Source of the DNA: Gulosibacter massiliensis
Lineage (GTDB): Bacteria > Actinomycetota > Actinomycetes > Actinomycetales > Microbacteriaceae
Reading direction: 5' to 3'
Assembly (NCBI GenBank): GCA_945901035.1
Contig: CAMDKN010000028.1
Coordinates: 1 to 10,516, forward strand
DNA length: 10,516 nt
Both the position numbers and the translations under genes were made by a program. This document shows positions 1-7,019 of the stretch, piece after piece (the stretch's first letter is position 1; the number at the start of each line of letters is the position of its first letter). The notes below the pieces were generated by a model. That model ran no database searches, had not been told where the DNA came from, and saw only the letters and a list, made by a program, of their open reading frames with translations.

Positions 1-33
1 GTTCGGGATCTGCTCGAGGCGGTGACCTCGTGA
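1..33 (+). CDS. C-terminal end of an upstream gene, probably folK (partial)
   Basis: Frame 1 reads ten codons (VRDLLEAVTS) and stops at TGA 31-33. The stop overlaps the GTG start of the next gene in a GTGA arrangement, which is how tightly coupled actinobacterial operons are built. In related actinobacteria the gene before a DUF3180 protein is often folK (2-amino-4-hydroxy-6-hydroxymethyldihydropteridine pyrophosphokinase), and the residues would fit the end of a small alpha/beta enzyme. Ten residues are too few to identify a family, so the folK call is an inference from gene order only. Confidence 0.4.
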   Translation, partial: VRDLLEAVTS

Positions 34-485
34 AAAGGACGAACCCGTGGTTTTTGCTCGGGCTCACGCCGTTGGGATTCGGGGTGGGTTTCGGTCTCGA
101 TTGGGCTCTCGTGTCGCGCGGGGGGCCCGCGATTCCGGTCCCGTGGACCCTGTCGGTGAGTCTCGTTCTCATCGGAATCGCTGTTGTTGCTTTGGGCACC
201 AGGGTTCGACGGGCGGTCCACCCCGAACGAAGCCGTCGAATCGACCCCATCGCCGCGGTGACAATCCTGCAACTGGCCAAAGCGTCGGCAACGGGCGGGG
301 CACTGATGGTCGGCGCAACCGCGGGACTGCTGGCGTTTGTCTCGACCCGACCGGTTGTCATCGATACGGTCATCCCGTCTAACATTGGCGGTGTTGTCGC
401 CGCCATCATTCTCGTGATTCTCGCGCTGGTCGCCGAGTGGATGTGCGTGCTTCCCCCACAGGACCCGGACGGAGAACCCGCATGA
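30..485 (+). CDS. DUF3180 family four-helix membrane protein
   Basis: A 151-residue integral membrane protein of unknown function. Four hydrophobic segments are visible at about residues 7-28, 40-57, 88-105 and 117-139. A basic loop with many arginines lies between helices 2 and 3 (about 58-71), suggesting that loop is cytoplasmic. The stretch DPIAAVTILQLAKASATGG (72-90) leading into helix 3 is the part I recognise as typical of DUF3180, an actinobacterial family often found beside folate and pantothenate genes. The start is GTG at 30, overlapping the previous stop (GTGA), with GAGG at 16-19 as a distant ribosome binding site. The 3' end overlaps the next gene by four bases (ATGA), so the two are probably translationally coupled. 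No catalytic motif is visible. Family membership is fairly sure; function is unknown. Confidence 0.85.
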   Translation: MKRTNPWFLLGLTPLGFGVGFGLDWALVSRGGPAIPVPWTLSVSLVLIGIAVVALGTRVRRAVHPERSRRIDPIAAVTILQLAKASATGGALMVGATAGLLAFVSTRPVVIDTVIPSNIGGVVAAIILVILALVAEWMCVLPPQDPDGEPA

Positions 486-1219
486 TGACACCGGGACGAC
501 TCGAGGTCGGGCTCGTCGGCACCGCGCCGGAGCTCGCCATCATGGGGCTCGCTCTCGCGGGGGCGGGGCACTTCCCGTGGGGCATCACCGAACCCGCCCC
601 GGCCGACCGCGAACGCGTCGTGTCGATGTTGCGCGGAGTCACTATTCGACCGGCGGCGGAGGTGGTTGCGGCGACCCATCTCATCATCATCGGAGCGGGC
701 GAGGGCGAGACGGTCGCCCAAATCGTTGAATCGCTCGCCGACGCCTGGAAGCCCGGACAAATCGTTCTTCACACGTCGGCCGAATTCGGCATCGGCGTTC
801 TCGAGCCCGCGACCACCAAGGGCGTGATTCCGCTGGCGATTCACCCGGTTCTGACGTTTACGGGCACATCGCTCGACCTTCACCGCATGAAAGACGCGCA
901 CTTCGCGGTCACTGCTCCCGCCGTTGCACTGCCCATCGCCCAAGCGCTCGTGGTCGAGATGGGCGGCGAACCGTTCGTCGTCGCCGAAGAAGACCGTGCC
1001 GCCTACGCCGACGCGGTCGCAACCGTCGGGTCGTTCTCGCGTGCGATTGTCGACCAGGCGACGTTCCGCCTCCAAGAGATCGGGGTCGAACATCCCGGCG
1101 CGGTCCTTCGAGCGCTCGCCCACTCCGCCGTCGAAGAGGCTCTGCGGGCATCGTCCGATGGCGCGATCGACCCCATCGGTCGTTGGCTGGACGAGACGAC
1201 CTCCGAGGACGATGACTAG
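482..1219 (+). CDS. DUF2520-type Rossmann-fold protein upstream of panC, possible alternative ketopantoate reductase
   Basis: A 245-residue protein with an N-terminal Rossmann-like half (a beta strand near residues 8-13, a second block around LIIIGAGEGE) and an all-helical C-terminal half, the layout of DUF2520 and other 6-phosphogluconate-dehydrogenase-like reductases. The HPVLTFTG motif (from His121) is characteristic of DUF2520 proteins, which carry an HP(x)QTF-like signature. ATG 482 is chosen over the in-frame upstream ATG 437 because GGAGA lies at 471-475, six bases before it, and because it gives a 4-base ATGA overlap with the preceding stop. The gene overlaps panC by eight bases. From memory, actinobacteria including mycobacteria keep a protein of this type beside panC. 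A role as ketopantoate reductase (the step before PanC, NADPH-dependent) is an inference from that context. The dinucleotide loop is odd: residues 13-18 read GTAPEL instead of the usual GxGxxG/A, so cofactor binding may be altered or lost. Confidence 0.75.
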   Translation: MMTPGRLEVGLVGTAPELAIMGLALAGAGHFPWGITEPAPADRERVVSMLRGVTIRPAAEVVAATHLIIIGAGEGETVAQIVESLADAWKPGQIVLHTSAEFGIGVLEPATTKGVIPLAIHPVLTFTGTSLDLHRMKDAHFAVTAPAVALPIAQALVVEMGGEPFVVAEEDRAAYADAVATVGSFSRAIVDQATFRLQEIGVEHPGAVLRALAHSAVEEALRASSDGAIDPIGRWLDETTSEDDD

Positions 1220-1985
1220 AACCGCCCTCGTCCCGACGATGGGGGCACTGCACGACGGTCATCTCGCGCTCGTTCATCGCGTCCGCGAACTAGCCGATCG
1301 CGTCGTCGTGTCGATTTTCGTGAACCCCACCCAGTTCGGAGCGGGCGAGGGCTTCGACCGTTACCCCCGAACGCTCGACGCCGATCGTGCGCTGCTCGGC
1401 GACCTCGCCGAGGTGTTCGCGCCGACCGTCGACGAGGTTTATCCGCCGGACAACCCACCGCCCGTTGTCCACGCGGGAGCAATGGGGGACCTGTGGGAAG
1501 GGGCCGCTCGGCCCAGCCACTTCGACGGGGTCCTCTCGGTGGTGAATCGCCTATTCGACCTCGTGAAGCCCGACATCGCGGTGTTCGGCGAGAAGGACTG
1601 GCAACAGTTGACACTGATTCGTCGCATGGTGGTCGAGCGCGGGCTTCCCAGTGAAATCGTGGGTGTTCCGACGGTTCGCGAACCCAGTGGACTGGCGCTC
1701 AGTTCCCGCAACCGAAACTTGTCACCTGACGAACTCGAAAAAGCTGCACTTCTGCCCGCGGTCCTCCAGCAGATCGCCGAGTCCGGCGGAACCTCCGAAT
1801 CGATCATTCGCGGCGCAGCCCGACTCGATGATGCCGGTTTCGTGGTCGATTACCTCGACGTGGTCGACGAGAACACACTCGAGCCGACCATCGATTCCGC
1901 CAACGCGCGCGTCATTGTCGCCGCCCGAATCGGGACCACCCGGCTCATCGACAACATGCCCGTCGCGCCAGTGCCTGAACGGTAA
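1212..1985 (+). CDS. panC: Pantothenate synthetase (pantoate--beta-alanine ligase)
   Basis: Joins pantoate and beta-alanine using ATP through a pantoyl-adenylate intermediate, the last step of vitamin B5 synthesis in the cytoplasm. The family signatures are present: PTMGALHDGH (residues 8-17, HIGH-like ATP site with His14 and His17), FVNPTQF, FGEKDW (125-130, usually FGEKDY) and the KMSKS-equivalent LSSRN (163-167). The protein has 257 residues, against roughly 280-300 usually. The deficit is at the N-terminus, where the HIGH-like motif comes about 20 residues early because the usual first helix is missing. The frame upstream of ATG 1212 does not look like a PanC N-terminus, so this is not a misplaced start. 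The start lies inside the end of the preceding gene (ATGACTAG) with GAGGA only two bases upstream, which suggests translation by reinitiation. panD is not in the window. Confidence 0.95.
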   Translation: MTRTALVPTMGALHDGHLALVHRVRELADRVVVSIFVNPTQFGAGEGFDRYPRTLDADRALLGDLAEVFAPTVDEVYPPDNPPPVVHAGAMGDLWEGAARPSHFDGVLSVVNRLFDLVKPDIAVFGEKDWQQLTLIRRMVVERGLPSEIVGVPTVREPSGLALSSRNRNLSPDELEKAALLPAVLQQIAESGGTSESIIRGAARLDDAGFVVDYLDVVDENTLEPTIDSANARVIVAARIGTTRLIDNMPVAPVPER

Positions 1986-2001
1986 CCTTGACAGGTACCA
2001 G

Positions 2002-2007
2002 AAGGGG
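2002..2007 (+). promoter_or_regulatory. Ribosome binding site that sets the lysS start
   Basis: AAGGGG lies four bases before ATG 2012. It argues for ATG 2012 and against the in-frame TTG at 1988, which would add eight residues and place this site inside the coding region. Confidence 0.7.
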
Positions 2008-2011
2008 CGCC

Positions 2012-3499
2012 ATGACTGACGAGACCGAACTGTCGGCCGACGAGATTATCGAACAGAAAGCTGTTCGCCTCGCCAAGCGCGCCACTCTTCTCGAGAACGG
2101 TGAGGCGTACCCCGTTTCGGTTCCCGTCACGGACACCATCGGTGCTGTCCGAGCCGCTCACCAGGGTCTCGACGTTGACGTCGCGACCGGAGTGACCGCC
2201 GCACTCGCGGGTCGCGTTGTCCATTCCCGCAACACCGGAAAACTCTGTTTTGCCGCCCTGCAGTCGGGCGACGGCGAGCGCATTCAGGCGATGCTGTCCC
2301 TCGATGTCGTCGGCGAGGACGCCCTCGAGCGCTGGAAAGATCTCGTCGACCTCGGTGACCACGTGTTCGTCAAGGGCGAGGTCATCACCTCCAAGCGCGG
2401 CGAACTGTCGATTCTCGTGTCGGAGTGGCAGATGGCGGCAAAGTCGCTGTTGCCCTTGCCAAACCTGCACGCCGAACTCAGCGAGGAAACGCGGGTTCGC
2501 CAGCGCTACCTCGACCTCATCGTGCGCGACCAAGCGCGTCAGAATGTCGTGACCCGCGCGAAGGCGATGGCGTCCCTGCGCGAGACCTTCGCCAAGCACG
2601 GCTTCCTCGAGATCGAAACCCCCATGCTGCAAACGATGCACGGCGGTGCGGCCGCCCGCCCGTTCGTCACGCACTCGAATGCGTTCGACATGGAACTGTT
2701 CCTGCGCATCGCCCCCGAACTGTTCCTCAAGCGCGCGGTGGTCGGCGGAATCGAACGCGTCTTCGAGATCAACCGCAACTTCCGCAACGAGGGCGCCGAC
2801 TCGACGCACAACCCCGAATTCGTGATGCTCGAGTTTTATCAGGCGTATGGCGACTACAACACCGTTGCCGACCTCACGCAAGAGATGGTCCAGAACGCGG
2901 CCGTCGCTGTCGCCGATTCGCACGTTGTCACCTGGAACGACGGCACCGAATACGACTTCGGCGGCGATTGGGCGCGCATCTCGATGTTCGAGTCGCTCAG
3001 CACCGCGGTCGGAACCGAAATCACTCCCGAGACGCCGATGAAGACACTCGAGACGATGGCGAAGGCCGTCGAGATCGAGGTGCAACACCCGACCCACGGC
3101 AAGCTCGTCGAGGAACTGTGGGAACACCACGTCAAGGGCGACCTCGTTCGCCCCACGTTCGTCATGGACTTCCCCGTCGACACAAGCCCGCTCGTGCGCC
3201 AACACCGATCGAAACCCGGCGTCGTCGAAAAGTGGGACCTGTATGTTCGCGGGTTCGAGCTCGCGACCGGCTATTCCGAACTGGTCGACCCCATCATCCA
3301 GCGCGAGCGATTCGTCGAACAGGCGAAACTGGGCGAGCGCGGTGACGTCGAGGCGATGCGTCTCGACGAGGACTTCCTGCGCGCACTCGAACACGGCATG
3401 CCCCCGACCGGCGGCCAGGGCATGGGAATCGACCGGTTGCTCATGGCGCTGACCGGGCTGGGCATCCGCGACACCGTCCTGTTCCCGCTGGTCAAATAG
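2012..3499 (+). CDS. lysS: Lysyl-tRNA synthetase, class II
   Basis: Charges tRNA-Lys with lysine using ATP, in the cytoplasm as a homodimer. The protein has 495 residues, normal for bacterial LysS. An N-terminal OB-fold anticodon-binding domain spans about residues 60-150 (LAGRVVHSRNTGKLCFAALQ and following). The class II catalytic core follows: motif 1 around IETPMLQTMHGGAAARPF, motif 2 with FRNEG at 257-261 and then HNPEFVMLEFYQAYGDY, and motif 3 with GMGIDR at 470-475. It lies 26 bases after panC in the same direction and is followed after eight bases by a small membrane-protein gene, so it belongs to the same transcription unit. All key motifs look intact, and no T-box or other leader is visible in the short gap before it. 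Confidence 0.98.
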   Translation: MTDETELSADEIIEQKAVRLAKRATLLENGEAYPVSVPVTDTIGAVRAAHQGLDVDVATGVTAALAGRVVHSRNTGKLCFAALQSGDGERIQAMLSLDVVGEDALERWKDLVDLGDHVFVKGEVITSKRGELSILVSEWQMAAKSLLPLPNLHAELSEETRVRQRYLDLIVRDQARQNVVTRAKAMASLRETFAKHGFLEIETPMLQTMHGGAAARPFVTHSNAFDMELFLRIAPELFLKRAVVGGIERVFEINRNFRNEGADSTHNPEFVMLEFYQAYGDYNTVADLTQEMVQNAAVAVADSHVVTWNDGTEYDFGGDWARISMFESLSTAVGTEITPETPMKTLETMAKAVEIEVQHPTHGKLVEELWEHHVKGDLVRPTFVMDFPVDTSPLVRQHRSKPGVVEKWDLYVRGFELATGYSELVDPIIQRERFVEQAKLGERGDVEAMRLDEDFLRALEHGMPPTGGQGMGIDRLLMALTGLGIRDTVLFPLVK

Positions 3500-3507
3500 G
3501 AGACACC

Positions 3508-3684
3508 GTGATTCAAGACTTCTGGCTCAACGCGATCTTTTCGCTCGTCCCGACCATCCTCATCGGGCTCATCTTTTGGTTCGTCATGCGCAGCATCATG
3601 CGCGCCGACCGAACAGAACGCGACACTCTCAAGAAGTACGAAGCCGAAGAGCGCGAGCGTCGCGGGCTTCCGCCCAAGGAATAG
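3508..3684 (+). CDS. 58-residue single-helix membrane microprotein downstream of lysS
   Basis: A GTG-started ORF of 58 residues with AGGAG at 3498-3502, five bases before the start and overlapping the lysS stop codon. It encodes a short N-terminus, one transmembrane helix at about residues 9-27 (AIFSLVPTILIGLIFWFVM), then a strongly charged amphipathic tail rich in Arg, Glu and Lys (28-52) ending in RGLPPKE. By the positive-inside rule the tail should be cytoplasmic. I recall similar lysS-adjacent small proteins in Microbacteriaceae, annotated only as hypothetical. Function is unknown; a membrane adaptor or complex subunit would fit the shape, but nothing in the sequence proves it. Its TAG stop abuts the stop of the convergent kptA-like gene with no spacer. 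Confidence 0.8.
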   Translation: MIQDFWLNAIFSLVPTILIGLIFWFVMRSIMRADRTERDTLKKYEAEERERRGLPPKE

Positions 3685-4254
3685 TTAGGCGCGTTCCTCG
3701 GGAACGGCGATCTTCCACAGCAGTTTCGCGGGCACATACGTCGTCAGCCAGACGGCGGAATCAGGACTGGTGCGACCGACGGGTTCGGGCAGAGCCTTCG
3801 TCTCGATTTCGAACAGCGCGATCGGGGCGTTTCGCCGCTTTCCGACCTTGACCGCCGACATCGGGTCCTCGTGCATGTGGACGTACAGGCGCTTCTGCGG
3901 CAGCAGGCCTTCCTTGCGGTCGAGAATCGCGTCGAGGTTGTAATCCGGCGTCGCGTGATACAGAAACTGAGGCGCATTGTTGATGTCAATCAGCTCGATG
4001 TTCACGTTCGGGTTGCTGTGACCGTAAAACGCGCGCGCCTTGGTGCCATCAATGCTCAGTTCGAATCGGTCGTTTCCGTCGGGGCCGACCTCGCGCAGGA
4101 CGTCCTCCGCCGTGACGAGAATGTCGTCCGCGGCGAGGCGCGTGACGATGTCCTCGATCGGAAGCCAGCCCGTCGGATCGAGTTCTACATCGGTCGCGTG
4201 ACGCAAAATGAAGGCGATCGCGCCAGGGCGAGCGCGTGAGTTGTTCCGAGCCAT
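3685..4254 (-). CDS. kptA: KptA/Tpt1-type RNA 2'-phosphotransferase
   Basis: Family members transfer an internal 2'-phosphate from RNA to NAD+, giving ADP-ribose 1'',2''-cyclic phosphate. In fungi and archaea this finishes tRNA splicing; the bacterial role is not established, and some homologues ADP-ribosylate nucleic-acid ends. The protein has 189 residues, near the usual 180-210. Family landmarks in order are FILRH (15-19, with the conserved Arg18), LDPTGWLPIEDI (25-36), DRFELS (62-67), RAFYGHS (74-80), LYHAT (98-102), VHMHED (125-130) and VGKRRN (137-142). Compared with the usual forms as I remember them (RAxQGHS, LYHGT, HVHLS, VGxRHG), several positions differ, so this is a divergent member. 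ATG 4254 is chosen because homology begins there and a -10 box lies six bases upstream; an in-frame extension to 4368 has no family similarity and would run through the clpC control region. Confidence 0.88.
   Translation of the reverse strand: MARNNSRARPGAIAFILRHATDVELDPTGWLPIEDIVTRLAADDILVTAEDVLREVGPDGNDRFELSIDGTKARAFYGHSNPNVNIELIDINNAPQFLYHATPDYNLDAILDRKEGLLPQKRLYVHMHEDPMSAVKVGKRRNAPIALFEIETKALPEPVGRTSPDSAVWLTTYVPAKLLWKIAVPEERA
3692..3706. terminator. Possible hairpin at the convergent gene junction
   Basis: CGTTCC (3692-3697) pairs with GGAACG (3701-3706) over a three-base loop, a perfect 6-bp stem. It lies inside the last codons of the kptA-like gene, eight bases past the stop of the 58-residue gene, where a terminator for the panC-lysS transcript would be expected. 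There is no T-tract and the stem is short, so the terminator call is weak. Confidence 0.25.
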
Positions 4255-4260
4255 TCTTCG

Positions 4261-4266
4261 ATCGTA
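4261..4266 (-). promoter_or_regulatory. -10 box of the kptA-like gene, predicted leaderless
   Basis: On the minus strand TACGAT is followed by six bases and then the ATG at 4254, which would place the transcription start at or next to the A of the start codon. There is no convincing Shine-Dalgarno sequence, which agrees with a leaderless mRNA, common in actinobacteria. No good -35 box is seen at the standard distance. Confidence 0.5.
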
Positions 4267-4299
4267 CGGTTTCCCGCCGACAACGGCTCGCGAACCCCC

Positions 4300-4317
4300 G
4301 TTTTGCCCTCGGCGAAA
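4300..4317 (+). promoter_or_regulatory. Inverted repeat upstream of clpC, possible ClgR-type operator
   Basis: TTTTGCC (4301-4307) and GGCGAAA (4311-4317) form an inverted repeat with one mismatch around a three-base centre. ClgR, the actinobacterial activator of clpC and clpP genes, is reported to bind a site with CGC and GCG half-sites. Aligned to that consensus as I remember it, the right half fits well and the left half has TGC for CGC. The centre lies about 48 bases before the predicted clpC transcription start, a position compatible with an activator. This is a tentative reading. Confidence 0.35.
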
Positions 4318-4344
4318 TCGCCCCACGGCCTCTAATCGCGTTGT

Positions 4345-4350
4345 TACCCT
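4345..4350 (+). promoter_or_regulatory. -10 box of clpC
   Basis: TACCCT, followed by CG, matches the box in front of the gene at 7020. A start near 4357 would give a 5' leader of about 35 bases with AAAGGAG (4377-4383) eight bases before ATG 4392. No recognisable -35 box lies at 16-18 bases, which would fit an activator-dependent promoter. Confidence 0.4.
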
Positions 4351-4391
4351 CGCAGTAATGGCACGCAACTGTGTGCAAAGGAGATGACGCG

Positions 4392-6947
4392 ATGTTTGAA
4401 CGATTTACAGACCGGGCCCGTCGAGTGGTCGTGCTTGCCCAAGAAGAGGCCAAGCAACTGAACCACAACTACATCGGCACCGAGCACATCCTGCTCGGTC
4501 TCATTCGCGAGGGCGACGGCATCGCCGCGAAGGCGCTCGCCGAACTCTCGATTTCCATCGACAACGTTCGCGAGCAGGTTCAGGAAATTATCGGGCAGGG
4601 CCAGACCGCTCCGACCGGACACATCCCGTTCACGCCTCGTGCCAAGAAGGTCCTCGAACTGAGCCTCCGCGAAGCGCTGCAGTTGGGCCACAACTACATC
4701 GGAACCGAGCACATCCTGCTGGGTCTCATTCGCGAGGGCGAGGGCGTCGCCGCCCAGGTTCTCGTCAAGCTGGGCGCGGATCTCACGCGCGTTCGCCAGA
4801 CTGTCATCCAGTTGCTCTCGGGTTACCAGGGCAAGGAATCCGCTGTTGTCGGTGGTACCGAATCGACGTCGTCCGACAAGGGCTCGACGATTCTCGACCA
4901 GTACGGCCGCAACCTCACGCAGGCGGCCCGCGAGGGAAAACTCGACCCCGTCATCGGGCGCGAGAAGGAAATGGAACGCGTCATGCAGATCCTTTCCCGC
5001 CGAACCAAGAACAACCCTGTACTCATCGGCGAACCGGGGGTCGGAAAGACCGCTGTTGTCGAGGGTCTCGCCCAGTCGATCGTCAAGGGCGAAGTCCCCG
5101 AGACGCTGAAGGACAAGCAGGTCTACACGCTCGACCTCGGCAGCCTCATCGCCGGAAGCCGCTACCGCGGTGACTTCGAGGAACGACTCAAGAAGGTCAC
5201 CAAGGAAATCCGTAACCGCGGGGACATCATTGTGTTCATCGACGAGATTCACGCGCTCGTGGGCGCGGGTGCGGCGGAGGGTGCGGTCGACGCGGCCAGC
5301 ATCCTCAAGCCGATGCTCGCTCGCGGTGAACTGCAGACCATCGGCGCGACGACTCTGGACGAGTACCGCAAGTATTTCGAAAAGGACGCGGCCCTCGAGC
5401 GCCGCTTCCAGCCCGTGACCGTCAACGAACCGTCGGTGGCCCACACCATCAACATCCTCAAAGGACTTCGCGACCGTTACGAAGCGTTCCACAAGGTGTC
5501 GATTTCCGACGCCGCACTGACGGCCGCTGCGACCCTCGCCGACCGTTACGTACAAGACCGCTTCCTGCCGGACAAGGCCATCGACCTCATCGACGAAGCG
5601 GGCGCTCGACTGCGCCTGTCGATCCTGTCGTCCCCGCCGGAACTGCGCGAGTTTGACGACAAGATTGCCGCGGTTCGGATGGCGAAGGAAAAGGCCATCG
5701 AGAACCAGGACTTCGAGGGCGCGGCCAAGTCGCGCGACGAGGAAAAGAAACTGCTCGGTGAGCGGCTTCGCCTCGAAAAGGAATGGCGCAAGGGCGAGAA
5801 GGGCGAACTGGGAACCGTCGACGAAGGAATTATCGCGGAGGTTCTCGCCCAGGCGACCGGTATCCCCGTCTTCAAGCTGACCGAAGAGGAGAGCTCCCGC
5901 CTGCTCATGATGGAGAAGTCGCTGCATCAGCGCGTCATCGGCCAGGAAGAAGCAATCTCGGTTCTGTCGAAGACCATTCGACGCACCCGCGCCGGGCTCA
6001 AGGACCCCAAGCGGCCGTCCGGGTCGTTCATCTTCGCCGGTCCGACCGGTGTCGGTAAAACCGAACTCGCCAAGGCGCTCGCCGAATTCCTGTTCGACGA
6101 CGAGAACGCGCTCATCGCTCTCGACATGTCCGAATACGGCGAGAAGCACACCGCGTCGCGTCTGTTCGGCGCCCCTCCCGGATACGTCGGATTCGAAGAG
6201 GGCGGGCAGCTAACCGAGCGCGTTCGCCGCAAGCCGTTCTCGGTCGTGCTGTTCGACGAGATCGAAAAGGCGCACCCCGACATCTTCAACTCGCTGCTGC
6301 AGGTGCTGGAGGAGGGTCGTTTGACGGACGGCCAGGGACGCGTCATCGACTTCAAGAACACCGTCATCATCATGACGACGAACCTCGGAACGAAGGACAT
6401 CACGGGCGGTCCCGTCGGTTTCACGATTCAGGGCGACTCGGATCAGACCTACAAGGCGATGCGCTCCAAGGTCATCGAGGAACTCAAAAAGCACTTCAAG
6501 CCCGAGTTCCTCAACCGCGTCGACGAGACCATCGTCTTCCCGCAGTTGTCGCAGGACGAACTTCTTCAGATCGTCGACCTGTTCGTGCGTCGCCTGCGTG
6601 AGCGCATGCTCGACCGCGACATGACGCTCGATGTCACGGATGCCGCCCGACGTCAGTTGCTCACAATCGGGTGGGACCCGATGCTCGGTGCTCGTCCGCT
6701 TCGTCGCGCGATTCAGCACGAGGTCGAAGACATGCTGTCCGAGAAAATCCTCAACGGGGAACTCTCGATTGGCCAGCACGTCCTCATCGACTTCGTGGGC
6801 GACGAATTCACCGCGGTGATGACCGGTTCCATACTTCCGGTGGAGGAATCCGTCAAAGGTCGCGCGTCCAAGGCGGCGAAGGTTCCGGCGGATTCCGACG
6901 GCGATGTCGTCGCTCCGGACGCCGGCACGGACACTCCGACGGAATAG
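4392..6947 (+). CDS. clpC: ATP-dependent Clp protease ATP-binding subunit ClpC
   Basis: A hexameric Hsp100 unfoldase that feeds proteins into the ClpP peptidase in the cytoplasm. The 851 residues have the full class I layout: two Clp_N repeats (about 1-145) with the repeated [17 protein letters not shown] block; AAA+ domain 1 with Walker A GEPGVGKT (213-220) and Walker B containing Asp284-Glu285; a middle domain with a UVR motif around 432-465; AAA+ domain 2 with Walker A GPTGVGKT (550-557) and Walker B containing Asp622-Glu623; the ClpP-docking loop VGF (675-677); and a D2-small domain. The UVR motif distinguishes ClpC from ClpB and ClpA. An acidic, probably disordered tail of about 35 residues ends the protein. 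AAAGGAG at 4377-4383 supports ATG 4392 over the in-frame GTG 4371, which would lie upstream of that site. It is monocistronic by layout, with its own promoter and a hairpin after it. Confidence 0.98.
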   Translation: MFERFTDRARRVVVLAQEEAKQLNHNYIGTEHILLGLIREGDGIAAKALAELSISIDNVREQVQEIIGQGQTAPTGHIPFTPRAKKVLELSLREALQLGHNYIGTEHILLGLIREGEGVAAQVLVKLGADLTRVRQTVIQLLSGYQGKESAVVGGTESTSSDKGSTILDQYGRNLTQAAREGKLDPVIGREKEMERVMQILSRRTKNNPVLIGEPGVGKTAVVEGLAQSIVKGEVPETLKDKQVYTLDLGSLIAGSRYRGDFEERLKKVTKEIRNRGDIIVFIDEIHALVGAGAAEGAVDAASILKPMLARGELQTIGATTLDEYRKYFEKDAALERRFQPVTVNEPSVAHTINILKGLRDRYEAFHKVSISDAALTAAATLADRYVQDRFLPDKAIDLIDEAGARLRLSILSSPPELREFDDKIAAVRMAKEKAIENQDFEGAAKSRDEEKKLLGERLRLEKEWRKGEKGELGTVDEGIIAEVLAQATGIPVFKLTEEESSRLLMMEKSLHQRVIGQEEAISVLSKTIRRTRAGLKDPKRPSGSFIFAGPTGVGKTELAKALAEFLFDDENALIALDMSEYGEKHTASRLFGAPPGYVGFEEGGQLTERVRRKPFSVVLFDEIEKAHPDIFNSLLQVLEEGRLTDGQGRVIDFKNTVIIMTTNLGTKDITGGPVGFTIQGDSDQTYKAMRSKVIEELKKHFKPEFLNRVDETIVFPQLSQDELLQIVDLFVRRLRERMLDRDMTLDVTDAARRQLLTIGWDPMLGARPLRRAIQHEVEDMLSEKILNGELSIGQHVLIDFVGDEFTAVMTGSILPVEESVKGRASKAAKVPADSDGDVVAPDAGTDTPTE

Positions 6948-6954
6948 ACCGACG

Positions 6955-6989
6955 ATTGGGTGCGCGGAAGGTTCGGCGCGCCACCCAAT
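6955..6989 (+). terminator. Strong hairpin after clpC
   Basis: ATTGGGTG followed by CGCG (6955-6966) pairs with CGCG-C-CACCCAAT (6977-6989) with a single bulged C and a loop of about ten bases, a 12-bp stem starting eight bases past the clpC stop. No run of T follows, so it would be a U-less terminator or a 3' end stabiliser. It lies directly upstream of the next predicted promoter. Confidence 0.6.
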
Positions 6990-7007
6990 TCCGCGCGGAC
7001 ACGCGCG

Positions 7008-7013
7008 TACCCT
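7008..7013 (+). promoter_or_regulatory. -10 box of the gene at 7020, predicted leaderless
   Basis: TACCCT is followed by six bases and ATG 7020, so transcription should begin at or next to the start codon. No Shine-Dalgarno sequence is present. The core TACCCTCG also occurs in front of clpC at 4345. Confidence 0.55.
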
Positions 7014-7019
7014 CGACGT

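Noticed and set aside
924..1211. Upstream extension of the panC frame to an ATG at 924
   Set aside because: The extension is an Arg/Ser-rich shadow of the DUF2520-type gene and has no similarity to a PanC N-terminus.
1850..3394. Antisense open frame of over 500 codons opposite lysS
   Set aside because: lysS is unmistakable on the plus strand. The antisense product has no recognisable domain and is rich in Glu, Asp, His and Arg, as expected from reading GC-biased codons backwards. Long antisense frames are common in such genomes.
4331..4336. TCTAAT as an alternative clpC -10 box
   Set aside because: It resembles a -10 box, but the only -35-like sequence (TTGCCC at 4303) is 22 bases away; TACCCT at 4345, shared with the 7020 promoter, is preferred.
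4255..4368. N-terminal extension of the kptA-like protein to 4368
   Set aside because: Family similarity begins just after ATG 4254, and the extension would run through the clpC promoter and the kptA -10 box.
4344..6149. Antisense open frame of about 600 codons opposite clpC
   Set aside because: Mirror of the strongly biased clpC codons. No ribosome binding site, no domain, and it crosses the clpC control region.
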